64,000 bases of DNA from Pseudomonas viridiflava. GTDB lineage: Bacteria > Pseudomonadota > Gammaproteobacteria > Pseudomonadales > Pseudomonadaceae. Both the position numbers and the translations under genes were made by a program. The notes below the pieces were generated by a model. The model made no database searches, was not told the DNA's origin, and saw only the letters and a program-made list of their open reading frames with translations. Below, one piece after another: positions 26,569-34,744 of the stretch. Location: positions 1-64,000 of the forward strand of contig NZ_UUIS01000069.1 in the NCBI RefSeq assembly GCF_900589395.1, given 5' to 3'. The stretch's first letter is position 1, and each line of letters starts with the position of its first letter.

Positions 26569-26585
26569 AGCAAAGGCTGTGCCCA
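26569..26585 (-). promoter_or_regulatory. Predicted sigma-54 (-24/-12) promoter of urtABCDE-ure
   Basis: On the minus strand TGGGCACAGCCTTTGCT contains GGCAC and TTTGCT with exact GG-N10-GC spacing, a close match to TGGCAC-N5-TTGCT. The predicted transcript start is near 26559, about 50 nt before the urtA ATG. Confidence 0.75.
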
Positions 26586-26637
26586 ATCACGAAAACCGGC
26601 AGGCAGGCGCGTGGCAGAGCGCTCTGGTCTGACCGGT

Positions 26638-26695
26638 CGCACCACGACGGCACCATTGCAGGCCGCAAGACGGTGCAATGAGCGCAAATGGTGCA
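26638..26695 (-). promoter_or_regulatory. Cluster of NtrC-like enhancer sites upstream of urtA
   Basis: GGCCGCAAGACGGTGCA (26661-26677) and TGAGCGCAAATGGTGCA (26679-26695) each match the NtrC dyad at about 10 of 14 positions. Half-sites CGCACCA (26638-26644) and GGCACCA (26649-26655) lie beside them. They are 55-110 bp upstream of the -24 box, a classical enhancer position. Confidence 0.6.
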
Positions 26696-26775
26696 AGAAG
26701 CGGGAGGTTGCCGGCCGGCGCGGCCTGGGCAGGGCTTGAGTGGCGACGGCGTGGACGCACAGGGAAGAAAAGGTA

Positions 26776-26838
26776 CGGGGCCTGAAGCGTATCGAGTGAG
26801 GAATTCATCACAAAACCGCTCGTCGGCTTCAGGCCCCG
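26776..26838. repeat. Perfect 13 bp inverted repeat in the urtA-protease gap
   Basis: CGGGGCCTGAAGC (26776-26788) and GCTTCAGGCCCCG (26826-26838) are exact complements separated by 37 bp of A/T-richer sequence that includes GAATTCATCACAAAACC. No T-run follows, so it is not an obvious terminator. The rest of the 545 bp gap (26510-27054) outside this and the urtA control region shows nothing I can name. Confidence 0.7.
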
Positions 26839-27054
26839 TGGCTGCAATTTAAGCTGCTGCCGCCGATTTGGCAAAGCGTGAAAGCATAATTTGATCGACG
26901 GATATCAATTGATGCGCTGCCTTGTCGTAACCCTTGGGCCGGGGTCGACCATGGCCTGGTTTGCAAGCACCTGTCAGTTCTGTCAGTACCCAGCGGCGCC
27001 TGCTTGCATCAGGCTGTTGTTGCGCGCCATTTCTGGTTTAAAAGGACACGTGTC

Positions 27055-28566
27055 ATGGATGATTTTTCAAGTCTGACGATAAAGCCGCTTGCCGTTGCCG
27101 TTGCTCTGTTACTGACCGGGCACGTTTACGCAGCCGACACGCTACAAAACGCAGCACCCTCCAGTGAGACACCCGTCGATGCACCTGTGAAGCTCAAGGC
27201 TGAGCGTGTGGACATCCAGCTTTATGAGCAGAAAATCGGCAGTTCTCGTTTCGAATCCCGTCACCTTGAGCGCACAGAAAGTGGCTATACGGTTGAAAGC
27301 GGCGTGTTGCATGGCCCAGGGGGCGAGCAAGGCACGCTGATTCTGGTCAAGGGGCCAGAACGAAAGCCGGATGACCAATTACAGCCAAGGCGAGAGTCGG
27401 ATGACCAATTGATCGGCCTGGTTTCACAGCCAGGCCAGCAGGGTGTGCTCCAGGTCAAGGCCAACGGCGACAGTACGTTCTATTTCGATACACAACCTGA
27501 TTTCATGCAGCCTGATACGGTGCAGACCGATGAAGCCCAAATGACCGAGCGTGCGGCTGTCGAAAGCACCGAAAACATCACTATCGACGCCATGGTGGGG
27601 TTCACGGAGTCTGCCCTGGCGAAAATCGATGTCAATCCGGAGTATTTCGCACTGGGCCAGCTGGAAACGGCCAACCTCAGCCTGCGCAACTCTGGCATTG
27701 GCCATATTCAATTGAGGCTGGCAGGCATTCATGTGTATGCAGAAGACATTCCGGTCACCACCGAAGGGCTGTCGCGTTGGCAAGCGCTGCTGACGCCTCT
27801 GCGCAGCACCTACCAGCACGATATCAATATCGGCTTTTCCACCGGCGGCGATGCGGGAGGATGGGCTTATGTGCCTGGCGATACCAGCGTCAACCTGATC
27901 AATACCTCGGCGTTCAAGCACGAACTGGGACATAACGTCGGCGGCAGTCATTGCAATACGGATGGCTCGGATAATTACAAGTTTGGCTATAACGCAGGGA
28001 ATCCAATAAGAACCAGCCTGTGCGGTAACTCCATATTTTATTATTCAAACCCTGACATCACTTATCAGGGAGTCAAGATAGGGGACGCGCGGACCGCCAA
28101 TATGACCCGGTTGTGGCGTGAGCAAGCGGGCAGGCTTGCCGGTTATTCTGCGCCTTACGATGGCTTGCGCACGGTGCTGGTGCGCGACTTCGCAGCCATG
28201 TTCATACCCACCACCAATCCATTGCATAAACCTTACTTTGTGGCGAACGATCCCGCTATCGGCCCGACCACTGCCGAGCCCGTTCTGCAAGGCCTTACAG
28301 CATTGACAGTGCCTTTGAAGGACGCCAATGGTCAGGTTCACCAAGTGAATATGGAAGGGGGATGCAAGTCTCAGTTCAATACACAGATACCCATGCACAG
28401 TGCGCATGGTTGCAATCTGCTTTTCGAAGCAGAACTGGCCCTGTATGCCGAGCGAAAACACAACCCACATCTCCCGGCCGGGTGGTACTACGGGCCGCTT
28501 GAACTGACGTTCAAGAGCCCCGATGGCGACAAAAAGATCCTGGTCAGCATTTCTGCCAAATTCTGA
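27055..28566 (+). CDS. Exported metzincin-type zinc metalloprotease
   Basis: A 503-residue protein with a Sec signal peptide (hydrophobic PLAVAVALLLTGHVYA, cleavage after residue ~27). The zinc site HELGHNVGGSH lies at residues 289-299 and fits HExxHxxGxxH exactly; a Met suited to a Met-turn occurs in RTANMTRLW about 45 residues later. The N-terminal ~170 residues look like a propeptide or adhesion region and contain a duplicated DDQL segment. The C-terminal ~130 residues (from YDGLRTVLVRD) form a separate domain I do not recognise. ATG 27055 has AAGGA 9 nt upstream. Visibly lower G+C and less biased codons than its neighbours suggest acquisition. Reprolysin-like or StcE-like are candidate relatives. 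Confidence 0.75.
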   Translation: MDDFSSLTIKPLAVAVALLLTGHVYAADTLQNAAPSSETPVDAPVKLKAERVDIQLYEQKIGSSRFESRHLERTESGYTVESGVLHGPGGEQGTLILVKGPERKPDDQLQPRRESDDQLIGLVSQPGQQGVLQVKANGDSTFYFDTQPDFMQPDTVQTDEAQMTERAAVESTENITIDAMVGFTESALAKIDVNPEYFALGQLETANLSLRNSGIGHIQLRLAGIHVYAEDIPVTTEGLSRWQALLTPLRSTYQHDINIGFSTGGDAGGWAYVPGDTSVNLINTSAFKHELGHNVGGSHCNTDGSDNYKFGYNAGNPIRTSLCGNSIFYYSNPDITYQGVKIGDARTANMTRLWREQAGRLAGYSAPYDGLRTVLVRDFAAMFIPTTNPLHKPYFVANDPAIGPTTAEPVLQGLTALTVPLKDANGQVHQVNMEGGCKSQFNTQIPMHSAHGCNLLFEAELALYAERKHNPHLPAGWYYGPLELTFKSPDGDKKILVSISAKF

Positions 28567-28570
28567 TTGC

Positions 28571-28606
28571 CGGCCCGGCTCTTCTGCGAAAGCCGGGCCG
28601 TTTTCT
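28571..28606 (+). terminator. Intrinsic terminator of the metalloprotease gene
   Basis: CGGCCCGGCT and AGCCGGGCCG form a perfect 10 bp stem with a 10-nt loop, followed by TTTTCT, 4 bp after the stop codon. Confidence 0.9.
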
Positions 28607-28628
28607 CGTGCAACAACAGGAGGGTGTG

Positions 28629-29999
28629 TCAAGCGCTCAGCAGCGCCTTGCGTCGCACCACCAGATGATCCACCCCCCACATCACCAGCATCGACACGCC
28701 CACCAGCGGGAAGATCACGCCCAGCACCAGCATCACGGCCGTGGCGGTCTTCCAGCGTGGCAGGTCATGGCGCAGCGGTGGCACGCCCAGCCCGCCTTCG
28801 GGCCTGCGCTTCCACCACATCACCAGGCCGCTGACCGAGCCGAGCAGGATCATCAGGCACACCAGCAGCATCAACAGTTGGTTGACCCAACCGAAGAACT
28901 TGCCTTCGTGCAGCATCACGCCCGCCTCGGTGGCCTTGGACACCAGGCTGTAGTGCTCCCAGCCGACATACGCCAGCACCTTGTCGCTGTACTGGTCGAT
29001 GTGCAGGGTAGCGTCGTTGCGCGGGTCGTCGGCGAACACCGAGACGGTGAACACGCCTTCGGCGGTTTTCGGTGCAGTGATGCTGTAGCCCGGCTCGACG
29101 CCATACTGCGTGGCGATGTGGACCACCTCTTGCAGGGTTACCCTGGGCGCGGCCGGCCCGCTGGACGGACCATGATGGTGCATGTGCTCGGCATGATCCC
29201 CGGACGATTGCGGCAGCGGCGTATTTTCCAGCGCCCAGGGCACGGTCTGGGCGCTGGCGGTGTTGAGCGTGCCGGCCAGTTGCGTTGAGCGCGGCACGTC
29301 ATTCCACATGGCCGCCGGAAAGGTGTTCCACAGATCAGCGTACTGCTTGCCCCAGAAACCGGTCCAGGTCATGCCGCTGAGCAGCATGAACAGCAACAGC
29401 AGTGAACCCCAGAACCCGGTGACCGCATGCAGGTCGCGCCACAGCGCCCGGCCGCGCCGCGACAGACGCGGCCAGAGTACGCCGGCACCGCCGTTATTAC
29501 CCCGTGGCCACCACAGATACAGCCCCGACACCACCAGCATGATGCCCCAGCCGGCGGCCAGCTCGATTAGCCGGTCGCCCAGGGTGCCAATCATCAACTC
29601 GCCATGCAGCGCACGGGCGATGGCCTGCAGATTGTCCTTGGCGTCCTGACTGCCCAGCAGCGTGCCGGTGTAAGGGTTGATGAACACGTTCAGCTCGCGG
29701 CCCTGGTCGCGGATCACGAACTGCGCGCTGCCCTGGGCATCGAGCGGCGGGATGTATTTGCTCACCGTGGCCTGGGGCCAGGCATGCTGCACCTGCTGTT
29801 GCAGTTGGTCGGCATCGAGGCGGTGATGCGCGGCCTCGACCTGCAGCAGGTCGCGGTACATCAGGGTGTCGAGCTGCGGCTTGAACAGGTAGATGATCCC
29901 GGTCAGGGCCAGCAGGATCATGAAAGGGGCCACGAACAGCCCGGCGTAGAAGTGCCAGCGCCAGGCCAGGTTATAGAACGTACGATCAGGTTTTTTCAT
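28629..29999 (-). CDS. PepSY-associated TM-helix membrane protein
   Basis: A 456-residue inner-membrane protein of the PepSY_TM family. It has four main hydrophobic regions (FYAGLFVAPFMILLALTGII at residues ~17-36; WGIMLVVSGLYLWW; LLLLFMLLSGMTW; LMLLVCLMILLGSVSGLVMWW) and conserved RWHFYAG and HALTGF-like DLHAVTGFWG His motifs. A His-rich loop (HAEHMHHH) lies in the periplasmic part. Family members act as metal or flavin/quinone reductases linked to iron or copper uptake. It lies downstream of a copper chaperone and a DUF2946 gene, pointing to copper. ATG 29999 with GGAG is preferred to the 39-codon-longer start. Confidence 0.8.
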   Translation of the reverse strand: MKKPDRTFYNLAWRWHFYAGLFVAPFMILLALTGIIYLFKPQLDTLMYRDLLQVEAAHHRLDADQLQQQVQHAWPQATVSKYIPPLDAQGSAQFVIRDQGRELNVFINPYTGTLLGSQDAKDNLQAIARALHGELMIGTLGDRLIELAAGWGIMLVVSGLYLWWPRGNNGGAGVLWPRLSRRGRALWRDLHAVTGFWGSLLLLFMLLSGMTWTGFWGKQYADLWNTFPAAMWNDVPRSTQLAGTLNTASAQTVPWALENTPLPQSSGDHAEHMHHHGPSSGPAAPRVTLQEVVHIATQYGVEPGYSITAPKTAEGVFTVSVFADDPRNDATLHIDQYSDKVLAYVGWEHYSLVSKATEAGVMLHEGKFFGWVNQLLMLLVCLMILLGSVSGLVMWWKRRPEGGLGVPPLRHDLPRWKTATAVMLVLGVIFPLVGVSMLVMWGVDHLVVRRKALLSA

Positions 30000-30188
30000 G
30001 GCAAACGCTCCGGTCGCGCAGGCAAAAGGTCGGCCTGGGCGGGTGTTCAGCGATGGCATGGGCAACAGGGGGCGGCGCTTGTCGGTGCAGGCGAGCGGCG
30101 CGCACAGGTGTAGCAAGGATAAAAGCCATGGTGCTTACCATCTGACGGTCAGGATCGCGCAGCCGCAAGGGCTGCGTGGATTAGCGGA

Positions 30189-30662
30189 TCAGGACAGCGT
30201 CGACAGTGGCGGGGCGCGGCTCAGGGCATGCAGGAAGACGGTGTGCCGCGCATGGCCTTCGCGGGTCAGGGCGACATAGAAAGCCGATGGTTTGGGTGGG
30301 GTAATGGCCACCATTGCCAGGACCTGCGGCAGGGCCGGGCAGCTGAACAGCAAGGTGCAATAGCCGCACTTGGCCCACAACGCATGGTCCATGGCGGCGC
30401 GGCTGGCGTCGGTGGTGGTCTGTGCCGCATGGGCATCGGCATGGGCATCGTGGGCATTGGCGTGATGCGCGTGATCGGCGCCCGCTGCCACAGGCGCGTG
30501 ATGCGCTGCGGGCATGGGCGTACCGGCGTGATGTTCCATCGGCATCGATTGGGAAATCAGCGGGCCGATAAAGATCATCACCATGGCGAACAGGCTCAGC
30601 CACGTGCCTTGCCTGGGGCGCGGTGGGGGCGGACCTGTACGACTCGGGCGCGGGGCGCTCAC
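30189..30662 (-). CDS. DUF2946 family small membrane/secreted protein
   Basis: A 157-residue protein starting at GTG 30662, 13 bp after the PCu(A)C gene. One N-terminal hydrophobic segment (WLSLFAMVMIFIGPLIS) is followed by a His/Ala-rich stretch (PMPAAHHAPV to HADAHAAQ), then KCGYCTLLFSCP with a CxxC typical of DUF2946, and a second hydrophobic segment. His-rich and CxxC features and the neighbours suggest copper binding. No biochemical role is established. No strong Shine-Dalgarno is visible, so translation may be coupled to the upstream gene. Confidence 0.75.
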   Translation of the reverse strand: MSAPRPSRTGPPPPRPRQGTWLSLFAMVMIFIGPLISQSMPMEHHAGTPMPAAHHAPVAAGADHAHHANAHDAHADAHAAQTTTDASRAAMDHALWAKCGYCTLLFSCPALPQVLAMVAITPPKPSAFYVALTREGHARHTVFLHALSRAPPLSTLS

Positions 30663-30675
30663 GGCAAGCGGTTAC

Positions 30676-31152
30676 TCAATGGTTGTGGGCCGGTGTCTGG
30701 CCGGGTTCGGGCGGCTGTTTGTGGACCATGACCTGCACAGGCACGGCACCGGCCTTTTCAAAATGCAGCACCAGTTCAAAGCGCTGGCCATCGACCAGCT
30801 GCGTGCGGTCCTTGAGGTCCAGCAACATCACATGGTAGGCCATGGGTGCAAAACGCACCTGGCCGCCGGCCGGCACTTCGACGCTGGGCACCTGCTGCAT
30901 CTTCATCAGGCCATCGGCATGCACATGCTCGTGCAGCTGGGCGCTGCCGGCGACGGGGCTGTCGACACTGAGCAGCCGGTCGGCCTCGCCCTTGTTGTCG
31001 ATGACGAAATACGCCGCCACCGCGGGTGCATTGGGCGGCAGCTGCATGGACCACGGGTGCTCGATCAGCAGGTTGCCGGCCTTGTATTCATGGGCCTGGG
31101 CAAACAGGGCCGGCAGCAGCAGGGCGGCCAGTAGCAGGGTCTTGTTGAGCAT
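30676..31152 (-). CDS. Periplasmic copper chaperone PCu(A)C
   Basis: A 158-residue periplasmic protein with signal peptide LLLAALLLPALFAQA. The Cu(I) site His/Met residues are visible in HEHVHADGLMKMQQV near residue 75 and in FAPMAYHVMLLDL near 100, matching the H(M)X10MX21HXM motif of the family. The His-rich tail (PAHNH) may also bind metal. PCu(A)C proteins deliver copper to cytochrome oxidase or hand it to importers. First gene of a leftward trio with DUF2946 and a PepSY membrane protein. Confidence 0.88.
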   Translation of the reverse strand: MLNKTLLLAALLLPALFAQAHEYKAGNLLIEHPWSMQLPPNAPAVAAYFVIDNKGEADRLLSVDSPVAGSAQLHEHVHADGLMKMQQVPSVEVPAGGQVRFAPMAYHVMLLDLKDRTQLVDGQRFELVLHFEKAGAVPVQVMVHKQPPEPGQTPAHNH

Positions 31153-31604
31153 GGCAGGCTCCGTGGCCTGGGAGAAGTGGGCTATTTAGCCTGAATGGGC
31201 GAGGATGTAAAAGTGCAAGGGTGTCACCTTATACAGCGCCAGCCCGCAAAATCGAGGCGAAGCTGACCGGCGCGTTCTGGGACACCAGATCCGGCTGGCG
31301 AAACACCAATGGGCTCTGACAGTGTTCGCTATCGCTCACCAGTCCGGGCCTTGCAGCACGATCAGTTCGGTTGCGGCCCGGTCGCTTCCAGCCGCTGCAA
31401 TGAATCGTCCAGTCTTGCGTAAGCGACTTATCGAAGCAGGCTGCTAATCTCGATCACTGATGTTCAGCGACGAATGCAGCCTGGTGCCGATAAATGACCC
31501 ACGCAAGGGCCAGGGATTTTCTCGGAAAGTTCGCACAATGAAGAGGAAAACGGCTGCCGAAAAAAGACGATTTCGTCAGTGCAAGTAACCGTCATGCGCC
31601 TTGT
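31153..31604. other. 452 bp gap with a possible decayed coding fragment
   Basis: The right-hand end of the copper-trio promoter should lie near 31155-31250. On the minus strand about 31229-31420 reads as protein-like pieces in different frames, for example LDDSLQRLEATGPQPN then a stop, a neighbouring frame ELIVLQGPDW, and a third ending SFASILRAGAV. This suggests a frameshifted remnant but I cannot name a family. From 31430 to 31604 nothing is recognisable. Confidence 0.25.
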
Positions 31605-32615
31605 TCAGCCTTGTAGGGCCTGCGCCAGCAACCGATAACTGGCCAGCCGCGCCTCGAACGCATGGGTCACGGTGACAATGCCGATCGCCTCGCTGCCGAA
31701 CCGTTTGGCCAGCGCCAGGATCTGCCGGCGGCAGGTGGCGGGCGAGCCGACCACCATGGCGTCCAGGGCCTGGTCGAACGCCTGCTTCTGCTCTGGCGTC
31801 ATGTCCCGGTAGCGGTCCATGACGTCTTCGGGGCTGAGCAAGGGTTGTTGCGGGCGCTGGCCGCTGGACAGTTTGCGATAGGCCGCGGTGGTGGCAATAA
31901 GGCGGGCCTGCTCGTCAGTGGGCGCACAGATCACGGCCAGGGCCAGCAGGCGCGGGGGTGTTTGACCGTGGCCGGCAGCGCTGAACGCCTGGGCGTGAGG
32001 CTCGAAGATCACCGGGTCGCAGGTGTCCGGCGCAATGAAGCGTGCCAGCGCCAGGCCCATGCCCAGTTGCCCGGCCAGGGCGGCACTGGCCCCGCTGGAG
32101 CCCAGCATCCACAGCGAAGGCCGGGTCTGATCATCGACCGGGCAGTGCAGGCCGGCAAACGGATGGCTGGACGGCAGGGTGCCACGCAGAAATGCGCACA
32201 GCTCGGCGGCCTGACGGGCAAAGTCCTGGCCGTGCCCCGGCATACCCGAGGCCAGGGCGCGGGCGCTGAGCTGGCCGCCGCCCGGTGCCCGTCCGATGCC
32301 CAGGTCGATGCGTCCGGGAAACAGGCTGCCCAGCAGGGCAAAGGTTTCAGCCACCTTGAACGGGCTGTAGTGGCTGAGCATCACGCCGCCGCTGCCCACG
32401 CGCAGGGTCTGTGTGGCGCTGGCCACGCGGGTCAGCAGGATTTCCGGGGCGGTCCCTGCAAATTGCACGCTGTCGTGGTGCTCGGCCAGCCAGTAGCGGT
32501 GATAGCCAAAGCCCTCGCAGGCCATGGCCAGTTCAACGGAGGTGCGGGGCGCCGCCAGCGCAGGGCGGTCGCCGTGCACAGGCGTCTGGTCGATCACGGT
32601 CAAGCGTAAGGGCAC
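31605..32615 (-). CDS. LLM-class (luciferase-like) flavin-dependent oxidoreductase
   Basis: A 336-residue TIM-barrel protein of the bacterial luciferase family (MsnO8-like subgroup). Hallmarks are RYWLAEHHDSVQFAGTAPEI near residue 45, RVGSGGVMLSHYSPFKVAE near 75 and RIDLGIGRAPGG near 100, where the flavin/substrate pocket forms. No partner flavin reductase is adjacent and the substrate is unknown. The start is GTG at 32615 (VPLRLTVIDQTPV) with AGGA 9 nt upstream; a frame 54 codons longer starts at an unlikely N-terminus. Confidence 0.8.
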   Translation of the reverse strand: MPLRLTVIDQTPVHGDRPALAAPRTSVELAMACEGFGYHRYWLAEHHDSVQFAGTAPEILLTRVASATQTLRVGSGGVMLSHYSPFKVAETFALLGSLFPGRIDLGIGRAPGGGQLSARALASGMPGHGQDFARQAAELCAFLRGTLPSSHPFAGLHCPVDDQTRPSLWMLGSSGASAALAGQLGMGLALARFIAPDTCDPVIFEPHAQAFSAAGHGQTPPRLLALAVICAPTDEQARLIATTAAYRKLSSGQRPQQPLLSPEDVMDRYRDMTPEQKQAFDQALDAMVVGSPATCRRQILALAKRFGSEAIGIVTVTHAFEARLASYRLLAQALQG

Positions 32616-32909
32616 GGGGCGGGTCCTGTCGGGTGATAAGGGCAGTGACGATGATAACGGCTGTTGCCGGGGCGCCGACCAGACCTGGGCAAAAGTGCCA
32701 GCGATCCTCTGAAAAATGCATCTGAGCGCTGGGCGGCCATGCGTCTTGCCTGCCAAGGTCTGTTGCTGTTTCAGCACAGCCAGCGAGCGCCGGTAGCGCG
32801 CTCATCAACTACAAAATAACTGACTGATTTCATCCATTTTAAAAAGCACCACTTGATCTGCTGCGCGACAGCGTGCCGCCTTGGCGCGGCGTCAAGGCGG
32901 CGGGTTCTC

Positions 32910-33644
32910 CTACCCGCCTGGGTGGCCGTCCTGCGACAGGGCCGCCAGCACCGCTGCCACGCTCTCCAGTTCGCGGTCCACCACCGGCAGCGGCGGGCGC
33001 TTGAGGATCAGCACCGGTATTGCGCGCTCACGGGCCACTTGCAGCTTGGGTTCGGTGGACGAGCTGCCGCTGTTCTTGCTGATCAGCACATCGATGCGGC
33101 GCTGCTCGAACAGCACCCGTTCTTCATCCAGGTGAAATGGCCCGCGGGCAGCGATGATGTCGCAGCGTGCGTTACCGGGGACGCTGTCCAGGGCGCGCAG
33201 GGTCCAGAATTGCCGGGCCGGAATGTCGTCCAGATGCTGCAGGGGTTCGCGGCCCAGGGTGAAGAAAGGCCGTTGGAAGGGTGCCAGCGCCTGGGTCAGT
33301 TCAGCCCAGTCGGCCACTTCGCGCCAGTCGTCATCGGGGCCGGGTTGCCAGGCCGGGCGGCGCAAGGCCCAGCAGGGTACGCCGGTCAGTTGCGCGGCCG
33401 TCGCTGCGTTGTGGCTCATCTGCGCGGCATAGGGGTGGGTGGCGTCCAGCAGCAGGTCGATGCCTTGCGCATCAATGAATCGCGCCAGCCCTTCAGCGCC
33501 GCCATAGCCGCCGACCCGCACCTGGCAGGTCAGGTCGGTGGGCACCCGGCCCACACCGGCCAGGCTGTAGATATGCTCAGGGCCCAGGGTGCGGGCAATG
33601 GCCAGGGCTTCGGTGACACCGCCCAGCAGCAGGATACGATTCAT
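32910..33644 (-). CDS. cobK: Precorrin-6A reductase
   Basis: A 244-residue NADPH-dependent reductase of cobalamin biosynthesis that reduces precorrin-6A (CobK) or its cobalt form (CbiJ). Family motifs: MNRILLLGGVTEALAIA at the N-terminus, LLDATHPYAAQMSHNA near residue 75, and VLISKNSGSSSTEPKL near 190. The ATG overlaps the cbiD stop as ATGA (33641-33644). The frame extends into cbiD upstream but that part is not coding. Last gene of cobL-cbiD-cobK. Confidence 0.93.
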   Translation of the reverse strand: MNRILLLGGVTEALAIARTLGPEHIYSLAGVGRVPTDLTCQVRVGGYGGAEGLARFIDAQGIDLLLDATHPYAAQMSHNAATAAQLTGVPCWALRRPAWQPGPDDDWREVADWAELTQALAPFQRPFFTLGREPLQHLDDIPARQFWTLRALDSVPGNARCDIIAARGPFHLDEERVLFEQRRIDVLISKNSGSSSTEPKLQVARERAIPVLILKRPPLPVVDRELESVAAVLAALSQDGHPGG

Positions 33645-34744
33645 TTCAGGGTTCCTTGGGTGGCATGGCCGACGATGCCGCCCTGGCGGTCGATGGCGAA
33701 GACTTCCACCGTCACGCTGGCCGGCACCACGCTGCGAGCGAAGGCCAGGGCGTGGGCGCACACCGCATCGCCCAGCGGCACGCCGGCAGCCCTGCACAAC
33801 GCCAGGGCCTGCTGGCTGGTGTTGGCGTCGCGGATGAGCTGTTGCAAGGCGGCATCGGCACCGACATCGGCGGCCCAGCGCGCCAGTTGCGGCAGGTCGA
33901 TGCTGGAGTGGCGGCTGTGCAGGTCCATGTGCCGGGCCGCCAGCTTGCTGATCTTGCCAAAGCCGCCGCACAGGCTGAGCGTATCCACCGGCACCTTGCG
34001 CACATGCTTGAGCACCGCACCGACGAAGTCGCCCATTTCGATCAGGGCAATGTCCGGGATGCCGTAGACCCGGCGCATGGTGTCTTCGCTGGCGTTGCCG
34101 GTGCAGGCGGCGATGTGCCGATAGCCGTTGGTGGCCGCGACGTCGATGCCTTGCTGGATCGAGGCGATATAGGCCGCGCAGGAAAACGGTCGCACGATGC
34201 CGCTGGTGCCCAGGATCGACAGACCACCGAGAATGCCCAGGCGCGGGTTCATGGTTTTCAGCGCCAGGGCTTCGCCGTCCTGCACGCCGATGGTTACTTC
34301 GAAGCCGCCGGCATGGCCGTGCTCATCGGCCAGTTGCTGCAAATGCTCGCTCATCATGCGCCGTGGCACCGGGTTGATCGCCGGCTCGCCAACGCCCAGC
34401 ACCAGCCCGGGGCGGGTTACGGTGCCCACGCCGCGGCCGGCCAGAAAGCGCACGCCGGGGTCGCCGGTCAGCCGTACGTGGGCGAACACCAGAGCGCCGT
34501 GGGTCACGTCCGGGTCGTCGCCGGCGTCCTTGATCGTGGCCGCCTCGGCGCCGCCGCCCAGCGGCCGACAGAATTCCAGGCGCATCTGCACCTGCTTGCC
34601 CTTGGGCAGGGTGATCTGCACCGCGTCGCAGACCTGCCCGGTGAGCAGGAGGCGCGCCGCCGCCAGGCTGGTGGCGGTGGCGCAGCTGCCGGTGGTCAGG
34701 CCGCTGCGCAGGGGAGCGGGTTGCTCGGCGGTTTCTTCGCGCAT
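33641..34744 (-). CDS. cbiD: Cobalt-precorrin-5B C1-methyltransferase CbiD
   Basis: A 367-residue SAM-dependent methyltransferase for C-1 methylation with ring contraction clean-up. Typical segments are LRSGLTTGSCATATSLAAA near residue 12, TLPKGKQVQMRLEF near 45, and GDDPDVTHGALVFA near 75. CbiD belongs to the anaerobic route, yet it sits here among genes of the aerobic route where CobF would act. Its start shares one base with the cobL stop (TGATG), and cobK overlaps its end. Confidence 0.93.
   Translation of the reverse strand: MREETAEQPAPLRSGLTTGSCATATSLAAARLLLTGQVCDAVQITLPKGKQVQMRLEFCRPLGGGAEAATIKDAGDDPDVTHGALVFAHVRLTGDPGVRFLAGRGVGTVTRPGLVLGVGEPAINPVPRRMMSEHLQQLADEHGHAGGFEVTIGVQDGEALALKTMNPRLGILGGLSILGTSGIVRPFSCAAYIASIQQGIDVAATNGYRHIAACTGNASEDTMRRVYGIPDIALIEMGDFVGAVLKHVRKVPVDTLSLCGGFGKISKLAARHMDLHSRHSSIDLPQLARWAADVGADAALQQLIRDANTSQQALALCRAAGVPLGDAVCAHALAFARSVVPASVTVEVFAIDRQGGIVGHATQGTLK

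Noticed and set aside
32616..32909. Extra gene upstream of the LLM oxidoreductase
   Set aside because: Frames there are extensions or shadows; no start with a ribosome-binding site and no protein-like sequence.
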